From NCBI RefSeq assembly GCF_020382885.2, contig NC_058501.1:5890001-5954000 (forward strand): a DNA stretch of 64,000 bases. Reading direction: 5' to 3'. Of this stretch, positions 11,481-22,504 are shown in pieces (within the stretch, counting starts at the first letter, position 1; every line of letters starts with the position of its first letter). The position numbers were made by a program, and so were the translations under genes. This DNA comes from Scatophagus argus (lineage: Eukaryota; Chordata; Actinopteri; Scatophagidae). The notes beneath the pieces were generated by a model. It was given only the letters and a program-made list of their open reading frames with translations, had not been told where the DNA came from and ran no database searches.

Positions 11481-14283
11481 ATGACTCCACGGTGTGATAG
11501 ACAAACTGGGTGATATTCCTCTATTTGTTGACATTTTGTGTTTGCTGTCTTTTATGTGCCTTTTGCTCAGTGCCCACCTACTGTTTGATCCTGTACTGAC
11601 ACCATGTATGGCAGCCCAGAGGGTAATCCTCCTACAGCTTTCATCTGAATCCTTCGAGGCTATAGTGCAACAAAATCACTACTTTTATTGTGTTAAAATG
11701 TAAATATTGATTAGAAGATCACTTTTGTGCGGTATGAGCACTTGCAGGAAGGTGTAATTACAGTACAGCAAAACATGAACTACCAGCAGTGTCAAGGTGT
11801 CTTATTTTCCCACATGCATTTGAATAGGCGATAAACTGATAGAGCATTGAAATGAGGAAACGGTGAATCAAGCGATGCTGCCTGTGACAGCAGCATGCGG
11901 ACTACAGCACAGTGCACTGACAACAAAGACTCCATTTGAATAATGCTGCTCATTAGTTGGGGGACAGGGCCTTTTTCTGTTGGCGCCTGTCCCTGGTCAC
12001 TTTGCACCGCTGCGATAGACAAACACACACACTCAACACCAAGGTTGTCATCCATCACTGTGCTGAGAGAAAGGTTTGAACTGCCCAAGACAAATGCATC
12101 TATCTGTTTTTTATGTCATCCACAATGATTAGAGATTTCTTCTCACGGAGCATCACAGCATCCACACAGAGAGAATAAAGTGATGGTAGCTCTCTCATAC
12201 TGTACGTGGTGCCATCTGAAAACAGCGACTGAAAAAAAGATCTGAAAATCCAGCGGAGACTTGAGCTGCTAAAAAATCCTTTATCAACTCCAGCAAACAA
12301 TAATGAAAATCCTGACTCACCACACACAAAAGCATTCGTCAGTACAGACGCTGGTATAGCTTCACATTTACTCTAGCAAAACAAGGGTGATATTGATCTT
12401 CTCTCTTGGCATGTCGAACTATACCTTTAACTTGACCATTTTAAAATTATTGTTGTACAAAGTGCCAACATTGTACCATTGGGAATTTGCTTCTTTACAT
12501 TTCAGTTTTAATTTTATGTTTAAATTTTATGTGAGTCTCGTTAGATTAAGGCACAAAAACAAATCATGGTTTGGATCAAAATACTTGGTTTTGTCACCAC
12601 AAACACAGCTGGAAACTCTGTTGATCATTCAACATATCTGCTTCTGATACAACAAAGACAACTAAAAATTGCCACAAATGGTTCGTTAGCTGGTAGAGGT
12701 GGTCTCGGACAGTGGTCTCTTGCTTGGCAGCTGTCTTGCACAGGTGTCACACTGCTTAAGCCCCCCTGCCTCCAGATAACAGCTTGTGTAATCTGGATGT
12801 GATGTGACATGTTTTCCAGAAATGCTGCTGTGATACGTATAAAGCCTAAAACACATCCATGGTTTGCAGAAATGTAAATTGGCAACATTTTATTCTTGCA
12901 AATTGGCAGAGTATAAAAGCACTACCAGCACCAGCTCACAGTATCGGGCGAATCTATCTGCAAGAACGTGCATAAGCACATCTTTAAAAGAATTGAATTA
13001 GTCAAGGGCTAATCCTTTATGCAAATGAAAATCCTGAAAACTAAATAATTTGAAAAAGAATACAGCAACATTGTGAGTGTTTGAACAGAACTGAGGAAAA
13101 TCCAACTGTAGCTCTATAAAAGAAGGGAATCAGTCATCTGCCAAGGACAGCCGGAGCTAATAAGTGTGTAACATGATAGAAAAGAAAATTAGTTCATAGC
13201 TGTCATCTTCTTGATGAAGAGGCAATCAAAATCAAAGTGAATCATTCCGTGAGGAGGATTGTGTTTTGGAATTCAAACGGGCAATGCTTCAATATGACAA
13301 ATCAGTCGGTGTGGTGCATGTTGATTGATTCCATCCATGAAAACCTAATAGATTTAGCCCTCTGTGAATTTGGCTCTCATTAACCTCGCAGCGTTTTCAT
13401 ATGAGAATGTATTGGAGCCATTTTATCCACCACTCAAAGGCAATTCACTGGGTGATAAATCCTTTGGCTTATCTGGCTGCAGGTGACAGCACAGCACAGC
13501 ACTGCGGCTGACTGGGGCACAAACACAGAAATACACACAAAAAATGCACGCACACGCACATATTCACATTCCACATAAACACAAACACGCACATTCTGCA
13601 GAGACACACATTTTCTTGAAGGGGTCGCCATGGTGACCCTTGAGCGGAAAAACCTTGTGATCCGACCGGAACCAAAGACATGCTCCTCGACCTGAGCGAC
13701 CAGCCGCAACAGAAAAATCTTCCTCTCAGCTCCCTGAAAAAGAAGAGGAAGAAGAAGGAGGGGGAAAAAAAACAGAATTCAATTACACAGTCGAAACCCA
13801 CTCCTTGCCCTCCGGGAGTGATATCAGCACCATTTAAAAGTCTGATTACTCACAAAACCAATAACATTTTGACTCCTTGGTAATGGACCAGTAGATTAGA
13901 AAATTTAGATTACATTTAACTGCCTGTAGATTCTCATTAAAACGCCACCAACTAGTTAGAAACAATAGGTAATTAAGAGTGTAATGAAGCGCAGTAGCGT
14001 TAGCACACGTCGGCTGTATGCTACTCTAGTGGGACTCAGCCTTACTTTGCTCTTATCCTGCAGCAAAGCCATACCAGCGTCTCATTTGGGCAATACGACA
14101 TATTTAATTAGATTAATGAATTTCGGTGGCGTCTCTGCAGGGCTGGCTGTGCTCCTTGCGGTGACAGTATAACAACAGATTATATATTAGGGGAGGCCTG
14201 AAGCTGCAGGCAGGCCGGTGCAGGATGGTCCCTCGACAGACGCACAATGTGTGACAGTTTGGGTGGAACCTGTGTCAGGTTTA
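11481..14283. promoter_or_regulatory. repeat-poor gene-free block, candidate conserved noncoding DNA
   Basis: This block lacks the repeats found on both sides and carries dense homeodomain-type sites. Clear examples are TAATCC at 13010-13015 next to the POU octamer ATGCAAAT at 13019-13026, an X-box-like GTCGCCATGGTGAC at 13624-13637, and TTAATTAGATTAAT at about 14104-14117. In vertebrates this neighbourhood lies in a developmental gene desert near POU3F2, which makes enhancers plausible. No alignment could be run, so conservation is inferred only. Confidence 0.35.
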
Positions 14284-16032
14284 CTCCTGCTAAATTGTCA
14301 AATGCATATAATCATAAGCAAATGTATTGCACGAGTAAACACCAACTAATCCAAAACTCCATATTTGATTTAGCAAAGTGAGGCCTATTGAATTAAACAT
14401 GATTGATTGTAACACAGGGAGAACACAAACAGAAGTAAGAAAGCTCCGGGTGATAAATGAGTTAGCACCCCTGTTTGGCTTTAAGCTGGTTTCTATTGTG
14501 CTGGCCAGCAAGTAAATGCTTCTACACAAAATGCAAACCGAAGGAAATGAAACAGGTCACAGGTCTTTGGGGCTGGCACAAACTTGACTGCAATAGTTGG
14601 AGCCTCGTCACAGTCTCTAAAGGTGGATGAACTCTGAAATACAGATTATACAACATGAATAATGTGAAGATTCAGCACACAACATTAAAGATGACTTTAT
14701 GATATAAACATGAGATTGTGATGTGTTTACATTGCTGCAATTATGAAGATTAAGAAATGTTTTCTGCAGTGTAACCTGAATGTGTGCACCTGGAACTGAA
14801 CTGTATAACCCTCTCCTCTACCTTGACACTTTCCATGGCAGCATCTCAGTGTCACAAGACTTGCTGTAAGAGCTGTTATTTAACTCATTTCTTTAGTATG
14901 GTGAAGATAGACAGTATTTCTCACACAATTGTTACATGCAAAACACTGTTTACTTTATTACTAAGTGTAGTCTCAGGTTTATGTAAATGTTTCTGATTTA
15001 GATATGTATTAAGATTTGACTTGAAGTTTATAGATTTATCTTTAGTAGGTTATGTTTTAGCTTTGGAGTTAACTGGCTGTTACAGTTAGCTTGAATGTTT
15101 GATTCAACTGAAGTTAAACTTAAAGTTTAGGGTTGAAAGTTTACATGTGGCTAGATTTTATCTTTAGCTGTTGCTTTGTCTTTGATGAAGCGAGGTATTC
15201 ACATCTCTAATCTACATGCAAGTTTGACTGCAGCTGTGGTTTTAGTTTTAGTTACAGTGATTTTCTTGTTGTGCTTGAATGGGGACAAAATTTGATTTTG
15301 CTACACCTGCACGCATAGAATACAACCTAAAGAAAAAAGAAAAAAGAGTAACAGAGAAAAATGGAAATAGGCATGCATGAGCAGCTTAACCGCACTGAGC
15401 AACATTGCATACCTTGAACCTGAATCTGTAATGTCTTTAACTTGACATTTATCCACTTTTAATTTGTTTCTTGTGATTGGTCCTATTTAAATCTGAAGTC
15501 GTTACCAATAAACAACACTGTCACAAAATTAATAGGTGTAAATAATGAACAGTTAGTTACATCTCTGTGTGAGCTCCTACTAGTGCTCATGTTGTCTTTG
15601 AAAACATACTCACCAGACTGCTTTTGTAGTATCACACTGCCCTCTATAGGGATGGATTCTAACTGCGCTCCTACACAGAGATGTGTATTTCGGTGACATA
15701 CCCTCTCAAGCTGTTTTCACAGCACTCTGCTGATCTACATTTCATCACAGAGAGAACCATATTTTACTGAGAAGCTTTCTAGGAGCATTTTGCGTAGTTG
15801 AGCTTTGTTCAGTGTAAACTGTAAGTGGCTTGCTTTATTCTAACTTTTGCACTGATTTCAGTGACAGGCACAGATGTTGTACTGTCTGTGTGTATGTACA
15901 CAGAGTGTATGTGAATCACAAGGGGAATATGTCAAGAAAACACACTCACACACATACACACCTCCAACCTGGCAGAGTGTTTGTGCTTGTAAACACTTGA
16001 ATAATTGAGCCAGAGTCTCTCCAAAAGGAGTC
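14284..16032. other. gene-free stretch with one MITE-like element
   Basis: AT-rich DNA. The only structured object seen is the inverted-repeat element at 15559-15684, listed separately. Confidence 0.45.
15559..15684. mobile_element. MITE-like element with 12-bp perfect terminal inverted repeats
   Basis: ACATCTCTGTGT at 15559-15570 is exactly mirrored by ACACAGAGATGT at 15673-15684. The interior has no ORF. Size (126 bp) and structure fit a miniature inverted-repeat element; a clear target-site duplication was not identified, so chance or another origin is possible. Confidence 0.45.
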
Positions 16033-16075
16033 ATGGAGGAGGAGGAGGAGGAGGAGGAGGAAGAGGAGAGAAGGA
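16033..16075. repeat. (GGA)n microsatellite
   Basis: About ten GGA/GGAA units. A plus-strand ORF starting here reads poly-Glu from the repeat and has no supporting context. Confidence 0.85.
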
Positions 16076-16442
16076 GAGCAGATGGCCCAGTGCAGATAGA
16101 CTCAGAGACTGGGAGCGAAGAGTGTTCTCTGAAGGACGAGGTCTTGTATTGTTATGGCTTTGAGGGTCGCTCTGTCACACAGCGTACCAACCAGGGGTCC
16201 CCAAAGAGGCAGGGTCTTATGGTGTCAGTGTCCCGCCAGTCCTCATCCCCAGCCCTGGCCTATTGTTATTCCTGTTTTTTAATTTCTCAAACGCAATCAA
16301 GTGTGACACAAACTGTTTACCTAGCGTGTCTGCCACAACCAGGAAGAGAAAAGGAGAGAAAAAAAAACAGACACACAAGCCAGGATCTCAGCACAAAATA
16401 ATCCTCCATAATACCAGAGAGTTTAAAGAGGCTTTGCCAATA

Positions 16443-16530
16443 CCCCCCCCCCCCCCCCCCATCACCTCTCTTTGCTCTTATGAAAAAAGGAGGGGGAGAT
16501 AAAAAGAAAAAAACGGGGGGTGGGGGGGCA
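16443..16530. repeat. C18 tract followed by G-rich tract
   Basis: Eighteen consecutive C (16443-16460) are followed about 55 bases later by a run of G6-T-G7 (about 16514-16527). Both tracts are unusually long homopolymers. Confidence 0.85.
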
Positions 16531-18100
16531 CATCAGAAGAAAGCTGTTAAATTCGCCCCTCAGTCTCGTTTGGGATTGCTAATTATTGTTTTTAGAGTAC
16601 AACAATTGAGGTATTAGGGCATAAGCGGCTGGAGATAACATCCAGAGGAAGGCAAGGGGAGGGAGAGAAGTGAAAAGGAAAGAGGAGCATGTGGGAGAAA
16701 GATAATGGGCTGACAGAAGGGGAGCTATGATAGGGTCTGGTCCATGGCGGTGTCTCTGACTTTCTGCTACAACACATCACGGTATCAGGAGACTCACTGA
16801 CTCACTCTGTCTCCAAGGATCTAGAAAAGTGAAAGCAACTTGACAAGCAAAAGTTTAAACGTCGGACGATTAATGGATGAACAATAATCAGAGAAAGTTA
16901 AAGAGAACAGCAATCACTTCATCTATGATAAAATACCTGACTGTCTCTTCACACTTTACAGGTTTAAATCTAAAAGGGACCAGGGGCAAATGGGCAAATC
17001 TCAAACTGCACCAGTCAGTACCAAGTCAGAACTTATGCAAACGTTCTGTTATGACCCCTCTCAGATACAAAGTACCAACAGGTAAATTGTTGCCCAGAGG
17101 TTTTCGAGCCATGACATCAAAACCAAAACTCAGTCGCACAATGTACACATGTACAAATACACACACAAAGAGTACAAATCTTAATATAATGACATTTTAA
17201 AAAAAATAGCTTCCATAATTAATACATTAACAATGGTACAAATAAAGCAGCAATCAGCTCATTGTTTTGGTTCAGTCTAAACAGAAGACAATGAAATTTA
17301 GAAACTAGGTGGTCTTCCATATCACCTTTAAAAGCAATACTGTATGTTTCCATCCAGATCTTAACAATACAGCATAAATGTTGTTTCAGTTATTGGTCCA
17401 CACAAATTTGATGTTTTTGACAACTACAATTATTCATTTCTCCAGAAGAGCTGAAACTCTGGTCAATGCCTCTTGTACATCATGATTTATTTGCTCAGTG
17501 GAGTTAAATTGTACTTCGTTGCATTTTGTTGTCAATATACCAACCTATACCAAAAGTGGGCAAGCACTGATTCTAGTAGAACTCTGTACTTGTATTATTG
17601 TACAAAAGAATTGGCTCGATCACACTTTGTGACCTGTTTACCTGCAAGTTCATGAATCTACCGTTAGCTCAGGAGTCGCATAAACATCCTGTTGGGGCTA
17701 TTGGCACTGAGAGACAGTGTTGCAGATGACATATTTCACCTAACATAATTCATTTTGTACTAGCACAAAAAATGCTGACAGGAAAAACATATCAAAAATA
17801 CTACTCTGTGTATTATGAGTACTAAAAGGCAGGTGATAGCTTGTGTCCCGTAGGACAAATGAAAGCATCCGAGAAAACACACGCATACACACACATTGGC
17901 TTTTATCCTGTAAATGAGCAGGCCAGCCAAAGTCATCTGGAAGCATTCACATGCCAGCGAATAAATAAAGCTGTAATTAGTAAAGAAAACAGCGCCACCT
18001 GTTGGTGTCTCACCCCTGTGAACTCAGACCATTATGGGGTGCTGTGGGAAACACCTGAGCATTCAAAGGCTGTGTGTTAAAAGGCTGGCACATACGAATC
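16531..18100. other. gene-free stretch, nothing firm
   Basis: Contains a repeat-poor patch at about 16540-16640 ('gctaattattgtttttagag') that could be conserved noncoding DNA. ORFs such as 16877-17200 have no recognisable motif. Confidence 0.35.
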
Positions 18101-18101
18101 C

Positions 18102-18141
<40 letters not shown>

Positions 18142-18155
18142 GTGAGAGAGAGAAG
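18101..18155. repeat. (GT)n/(GA)n compound microsatellite
   Basis: About ten GT units pass directly into about twelve GA units. A second interrupted GT array lies at about 18251-18282. The long opposite-strand ORFs over 18010-18603 read these repeats and are not genes. Confidence 0.9.
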
Positions 18156-18883
18156 AAGTTGTTTTTTTTTCGTGTGGGCCACCCGTGTAAGCGTGTGTGT
18201 TGCATGGCTTCCATTTGTAAAGAGGCTTACTGAGCATATGTGTTGGTATTGTGAGTGTGTGTGTATGTGTGTGTGTTTGTGCGCTGCTCCATGTACGAGT
18301 GTGTACATGAAGGGGTCCAACTGCGTGTCCTGGGGCCCACCTGGCAGTGCTGTGCAGATTCTGGGGCCTGAGCAGCTGGCCTGGGGGCTGGAGCGAGGGT
18401 GTTCGATGGGGGGATATTTGAGAGGGATGTGGGGGGTCTTCCATTGCTCCTGTCCCACCAGACCCAGACAGTAGGAGGCAGATGGACAGGCCACAGCCAC
18501 TGCCAGAGGGCCAGAGGGGCCACAGGACTGAGGGAGAGGGCCAGCCAAGACCAAATGAGCTCACACAAAGAAAGTAAACACAAACACGCAAACACAGTAA
18601 CAAATCAAATACTTGTGAGATACAAAACTCTGTGAATTTATAGTGATACTTGGATACAAATTAAATCAATCTTTTTGTAATTTTTTAATTGTTAAATTTT
18701 ATATGATATGTGCAGATAAATATTCATGGTAATTTGCACAAGTGGTGACAACATACAGTAATAAATGCATTGTTTAAGATCTGTGGTGTACAGCGCATTG
18801 CAAGAGTTGCATTGTAATTTCCATTTTTAGTCACTCCAAGAACCCTTTATCAAAATGTAATGTAAGTCATTTTTATATTAACT

Positions 18884-19108
18884 TGTCACATTCACCTATT
18901 CATACACTGATTGCAAAGGCTTGTATCCTATCTAATACACCCACAATATTTCTATGCTCTGCCAGTCACAATTACACTCACACACCAACAGCCACTGGGG
19001 TTCACTGCCTTGCCCAAGGACACGTCAACATGCAGCTGGAGCCAGGGATTGAACCACAGACCTCATTGGATCAATGGACAATCCTGAGCCTCTGCAGCCC
19101 CTTCAATT
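18884..19108 (+). repeat. dispersed teleost repeat ('cttgcccaaggacac' family)
   Basis: The order 'ggttcactgccttgcccaag', then 'cacgtcaacatgcagctgga', then 'gggattgaaccacagacct' matches a very common fish dispersed repeat, recalled from memory. It resembles the 3' side of a tRNA-related SINE ('gattgaac' is B-box-like), but that assignment is uncertain. Confidence 0.55.
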
Positions 19109-19689
19109 TCACCTCCAAATAATGTAGTTTAAATAAACTGTCAGTTAGATTGCAACCTGTATGACTGCCATGCGCTTGCTTTTCTTGCTCTGTTCCGATT
19201 CTTCTAAGTATCTTGCTGTGATTCCAGATAGCGGCCACCCAAAATCATGTTCATTTTGTTGTGTTGCTACAAAATCTTGTATCTCAATCAAAAAATAACA
19301 AGGATGACAGAAACGATGGCCAAATCTACAAAAATAACATATGCATTGTAACAAAAAAGAATTTTCTTTAACTTGACTACTTCAGCTAGTGAGACCCAGC
19401 TTTTTGCACAAGGCCTTTTGAAAGTGGCTGAAAACGATTGAGAGTATACAAGCTGCAAGCTATTTGTCATATGTGCCAAAATGGCACCAAAACTATCACA
19501 AAACGTATCTGCACACTTCTCTCAGTTACAAACACCCAATTTGTTGCCCAAGCTTTTGGCAGCATAACCCTTCATGTCTATTTTTTCCCTGTATAAGCTC
19601 TGAAAAGGAGGCCTTTGCTGTTTCTTTGCCTCAAATCTTGATATCTTTAATGAAATCTGAACTCTCTAATGTTAGTTTATATTTTTAGC
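19109..19689. other. spacer between two repeats, nothing recognised
   Basis: AT-rich sequence with no supported feature. Confidence 0.45.
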
Positions 19690-20222
19690 TATGCTGATAA
19701 TGTGGCTCACGGGATGGCAGAATCTGTGTCTGTCTGTCCACCTCTTTGGCTGGTGGACAGACAACAAAGTTCTTGACAACTTTCAGATGTTTTGCCATGA
19801 AATTTTCTATCATGGTTCCCAGAGGATGAATACCAATGACTTGGAACCTCTGTCTTTTCCCAATGAGCTAATATGAAATTTTGGGTTGCGAGTGAAATAT
19901 CTCAACACCAGTTGAATGGTTTGTTGCTGAATTTAGTACAGACAGCCATGCTCCTCACAGGATGAACTGTAATAACTTTGATAAGTTCCTCAACATTCCA
20001 TCTACCACCATCATCAAGTCAAAATTTCAATTTGCCCAGTATGGCCAAATCAGCCTCAGCTGTAGTTTGTACTTAGTGCTGATCAGTAAATGTTAGCATG
20101 ATAACACACTACACTAAGATGCTGAACATGATAAACAGTATACCAGCTCCTTAGCATTGTAACTGTGATCATGTTAGCACACTGACGTTAGCAATTAGCT
20201 CAAAGCACAGCTAAACAATACC
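19690..20222 (+). repeat. 'GTTAGCATGCTAAC' teleost repeat, near full copy
   Basis: A long recognised fish repeat: 'gaaatatctcaacaccagtt', 'ccagaggatgaat', 'caatttgcccagtatgg', 'cagcctcagctgta' and the closing series of 'gttagca' words appear in the expected order. It is not coding. A truncated inverted copy occurs at 8118-8240. Confidence 0.65.
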
Positions 20223-20636
20223 TTTAACATAAAATAGAATAGTTTATTGTGAACATGTACTATAGGCGGTGGTGGTGGTGGTGTGGGAGGTAGCCACCGG
20301 CTTCAGTAGTCCAGAGAGCCACAGATGCTCCACTATTTGTGTGTTGACTGTCTGTAATTTGTTTGCTCTAATTTGTTTTACGGTGCCAGGGGAGTTCCGA
20401 TTTTAATTTTGCTCTGTGTGTGTTTACCCCTCTTTGTGGATCGCTGATCTGTTAAGCAGAGAGAGACGAAGAGACAGTCAGTGTGGAGGGTGGGCTGTAC
20501 AGAGAGCCAAATTAAAAAAGGAGCAGTGCAGATTGTTTTAAGCTCTGGCAGCCCCTTCAGGCCCAAAGGCCTTGCTCACAGCCTGCACCTGCTCCATCCC
20601 CCGGGAGCCTGGTTCCTGATCCGTGGCCCTCACTTC
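20223..20636. other. gene-free stretch, possible conserved patch
   Basis: Begins with a short (GGT)n run at 20264-20283. The interval 20330-20610 is repeat-poor with TAATTTG/TTTAATTTTG words and could be noncoding regulatory DNA. There is no direct proof. Confidence 0.3.
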
Positions 20637-21075
20637 TCCTCCCCGGGCCCCTAGCCCAGCCACCCTCTCCTCTCCTCTCCTCTCATTCCCACTCCTGTTT
20701 TTCCTATCTGCTTTTCCTCCTCCCCATCGACTTAACTCCTTTTCCTTCCCCTCTGCACTCTCCATCCTCCTCCTCCTCTTATACATTAATTCTCCATCTC
20801 CCCCCTCCAAAATATCCTGATGCTCGCCTCCTCCTCCCCAGTGACTTCCCTGTACCCCTTCAGTCCTCAGTCCTGGCCTTTTCACCCCTTCTCTCCTTTC
20901 CACCACCTGCTCCTCTCCTCCTCTTTATCCCTCCTTCTCCTCTTGCTCCTGGTTACTTACACTTTTTGTTTTGCCTCTTCAGCCCAAGTTCAACCTCATC
21001 CTATCTCCTGAATTTTTTTCTCATTCCTTGTAATTTTTCCTCCTCCAGTTCCTGCTCCATCTGCTCCTCTCCCCT
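20637..21075. repeat. long pyrimidine-rich tract (plus strand)
   Basis: More than 400 bases dominated by C and T on the plus strand, including a (CTCCT)n-like run at about 20664-20685. ORFs here are composition artefacts. Confidence 0.75.
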
Positions 21076-21868
21076 TGTCTCCCCTCCAGCGACTGGCAGA
21101 GTCTTAATCAGCACCCCTTTGCACCTGAATGATTGCGACTTGTTAGCCTGATTGAAAACACAGAACCGCATACATAAAATACAGTAAGTGGTATGACAAT
21201 ATAACACAATCTGGGGGCTGTTATTATTACTAAACTACAGAACTCAATAAATCAGTGCCAGGACATTGACACCCTTTTATTAACCCGAGACACATGATAA
21301 GGATGCAAATTAAACTCGTAACAACGGCCTCTTTAAAATTGTCACAGCTATTCTTTATTGAAATCATCCAGTCGCTCCAGTAAATGACTGCACATCCATA
21401 GGTAGTTTCAGTCAGCTCTACATACAGTATGGTACACTTTGTCACACATACAATATTTACATTACCCGAGCAGTAATGCTATGACATGGTTCAAATAACA
21501 AGACATTTAGTTTTAATATGGCTTGATTAAAGCAGTCCAACTGTATACTGAAAAGCACCCGACCCAGACCAGGTCAGGATGCAAACCACAGGATGACATG
21601 ATGGAGGAAGGTTGTCTCAAGAGTCCCAGAATCTAAACCTCACTCTGGCTTTGTGTCATCTGTCTGCCCAGGTTTCTCATTTAAAGGGTCACTTCACTGA
21701 AACTAAAAAAAGAAAAAAAAAAAAATGTCTTCTCAATTCCCCCAGGAGGTGGTGTGTGGCCATGCAGATAGTCTTGGTGTGTCCAGGTGTCCATATTATT
21801 CTCCACTCCAATACAGTTAAGGTGAATATGATTTTGTTTTAGGTGCCCACAGAACTAAATAATGACAT

Positions 21869-22017
21869 TTAAAGCTGCATTAACAGTTTTTTTTCACCAC
21901 TAGGGGGCTGCAGAAACAAGATGTTAAAAGTGAAATAGTATCATCTTCCAGCTTCCAGATTACACACTGGTATTGGATCCTTTGTTAATACAAAAATTCT
22001 GATTATAGCAGCTTTAA
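21869..22017. mobile_element. MITE-like element with 10-bp perfect terminal inverted repeats
   Basis: TTAAAGCTGC at 21869-21878 is mirrored by GCAGCTTTAA at 22008-22017. The interior includes 'ccactagggggctgcag', a word I associate with abundant short fish repeats. No ORF. Confidence 0.55.
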
Positions 22018-22498
22018 GTCATTTTAAAAAAGAGTCCAGAAAAAATGGCCACAGCAGGTCTGTTCTCTTCTTGGGACTAGAACTATCATTCTTTAACCCA
22101 ACTAAGTCTGTAAATGAGGGAATAGCATTTTGGCTATGACACCATAGATGGAAAAAATATTAAAAAAGTGAAGATGTTTGTTATCTTTGTAAAACTACCT
22201 TATAATAACATTACCACAACAAGAAGTCTGTCTCGTTAGCCTGTCAAATCAATCTTACAATTAGGATGCTACATGTGTTCTAATTCATTTGAACAGTTTG
22301 TTACCATTTGCTTGACCTTGCCTTTTGGAAAAACTGGTACTACAGTTTTAATTGGATCTCATTTAGAGAAATAACCTTGATGAAAAGTGATGACAGCACG
22401 TTCTGTGGATCATGCAAAAAAACAGGAATTGGAATGAGATGTTGCTCCTCATATCTGCTTTTAATGCTATGAACACCACAAACAAAATGTCTTCCCCC

Positions 22499-22504
22499 TT
22501 TATT
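22499..22504 (-). terminator. candidate poly(A) signal for faxc
   Basis: AATAAA on the minus strand, the first exact one downstream of the faxc stop codon by my reading. Usage is unproven. Confidence 0.35.

Noticed and set aside
16033..16401. 122-codon ORF starting with poly-Glu
   Set aside because: The start is a GGA microsatellite; the rest shows no motif and no neighbouring exon.
18010..18603. 197-codon minus-strand ORF rich in Ser/His/Thr
   Set aside because: Open only because of GT/GA microsatellites. It overlaps ORFs in several frames and has no domain or splice support.
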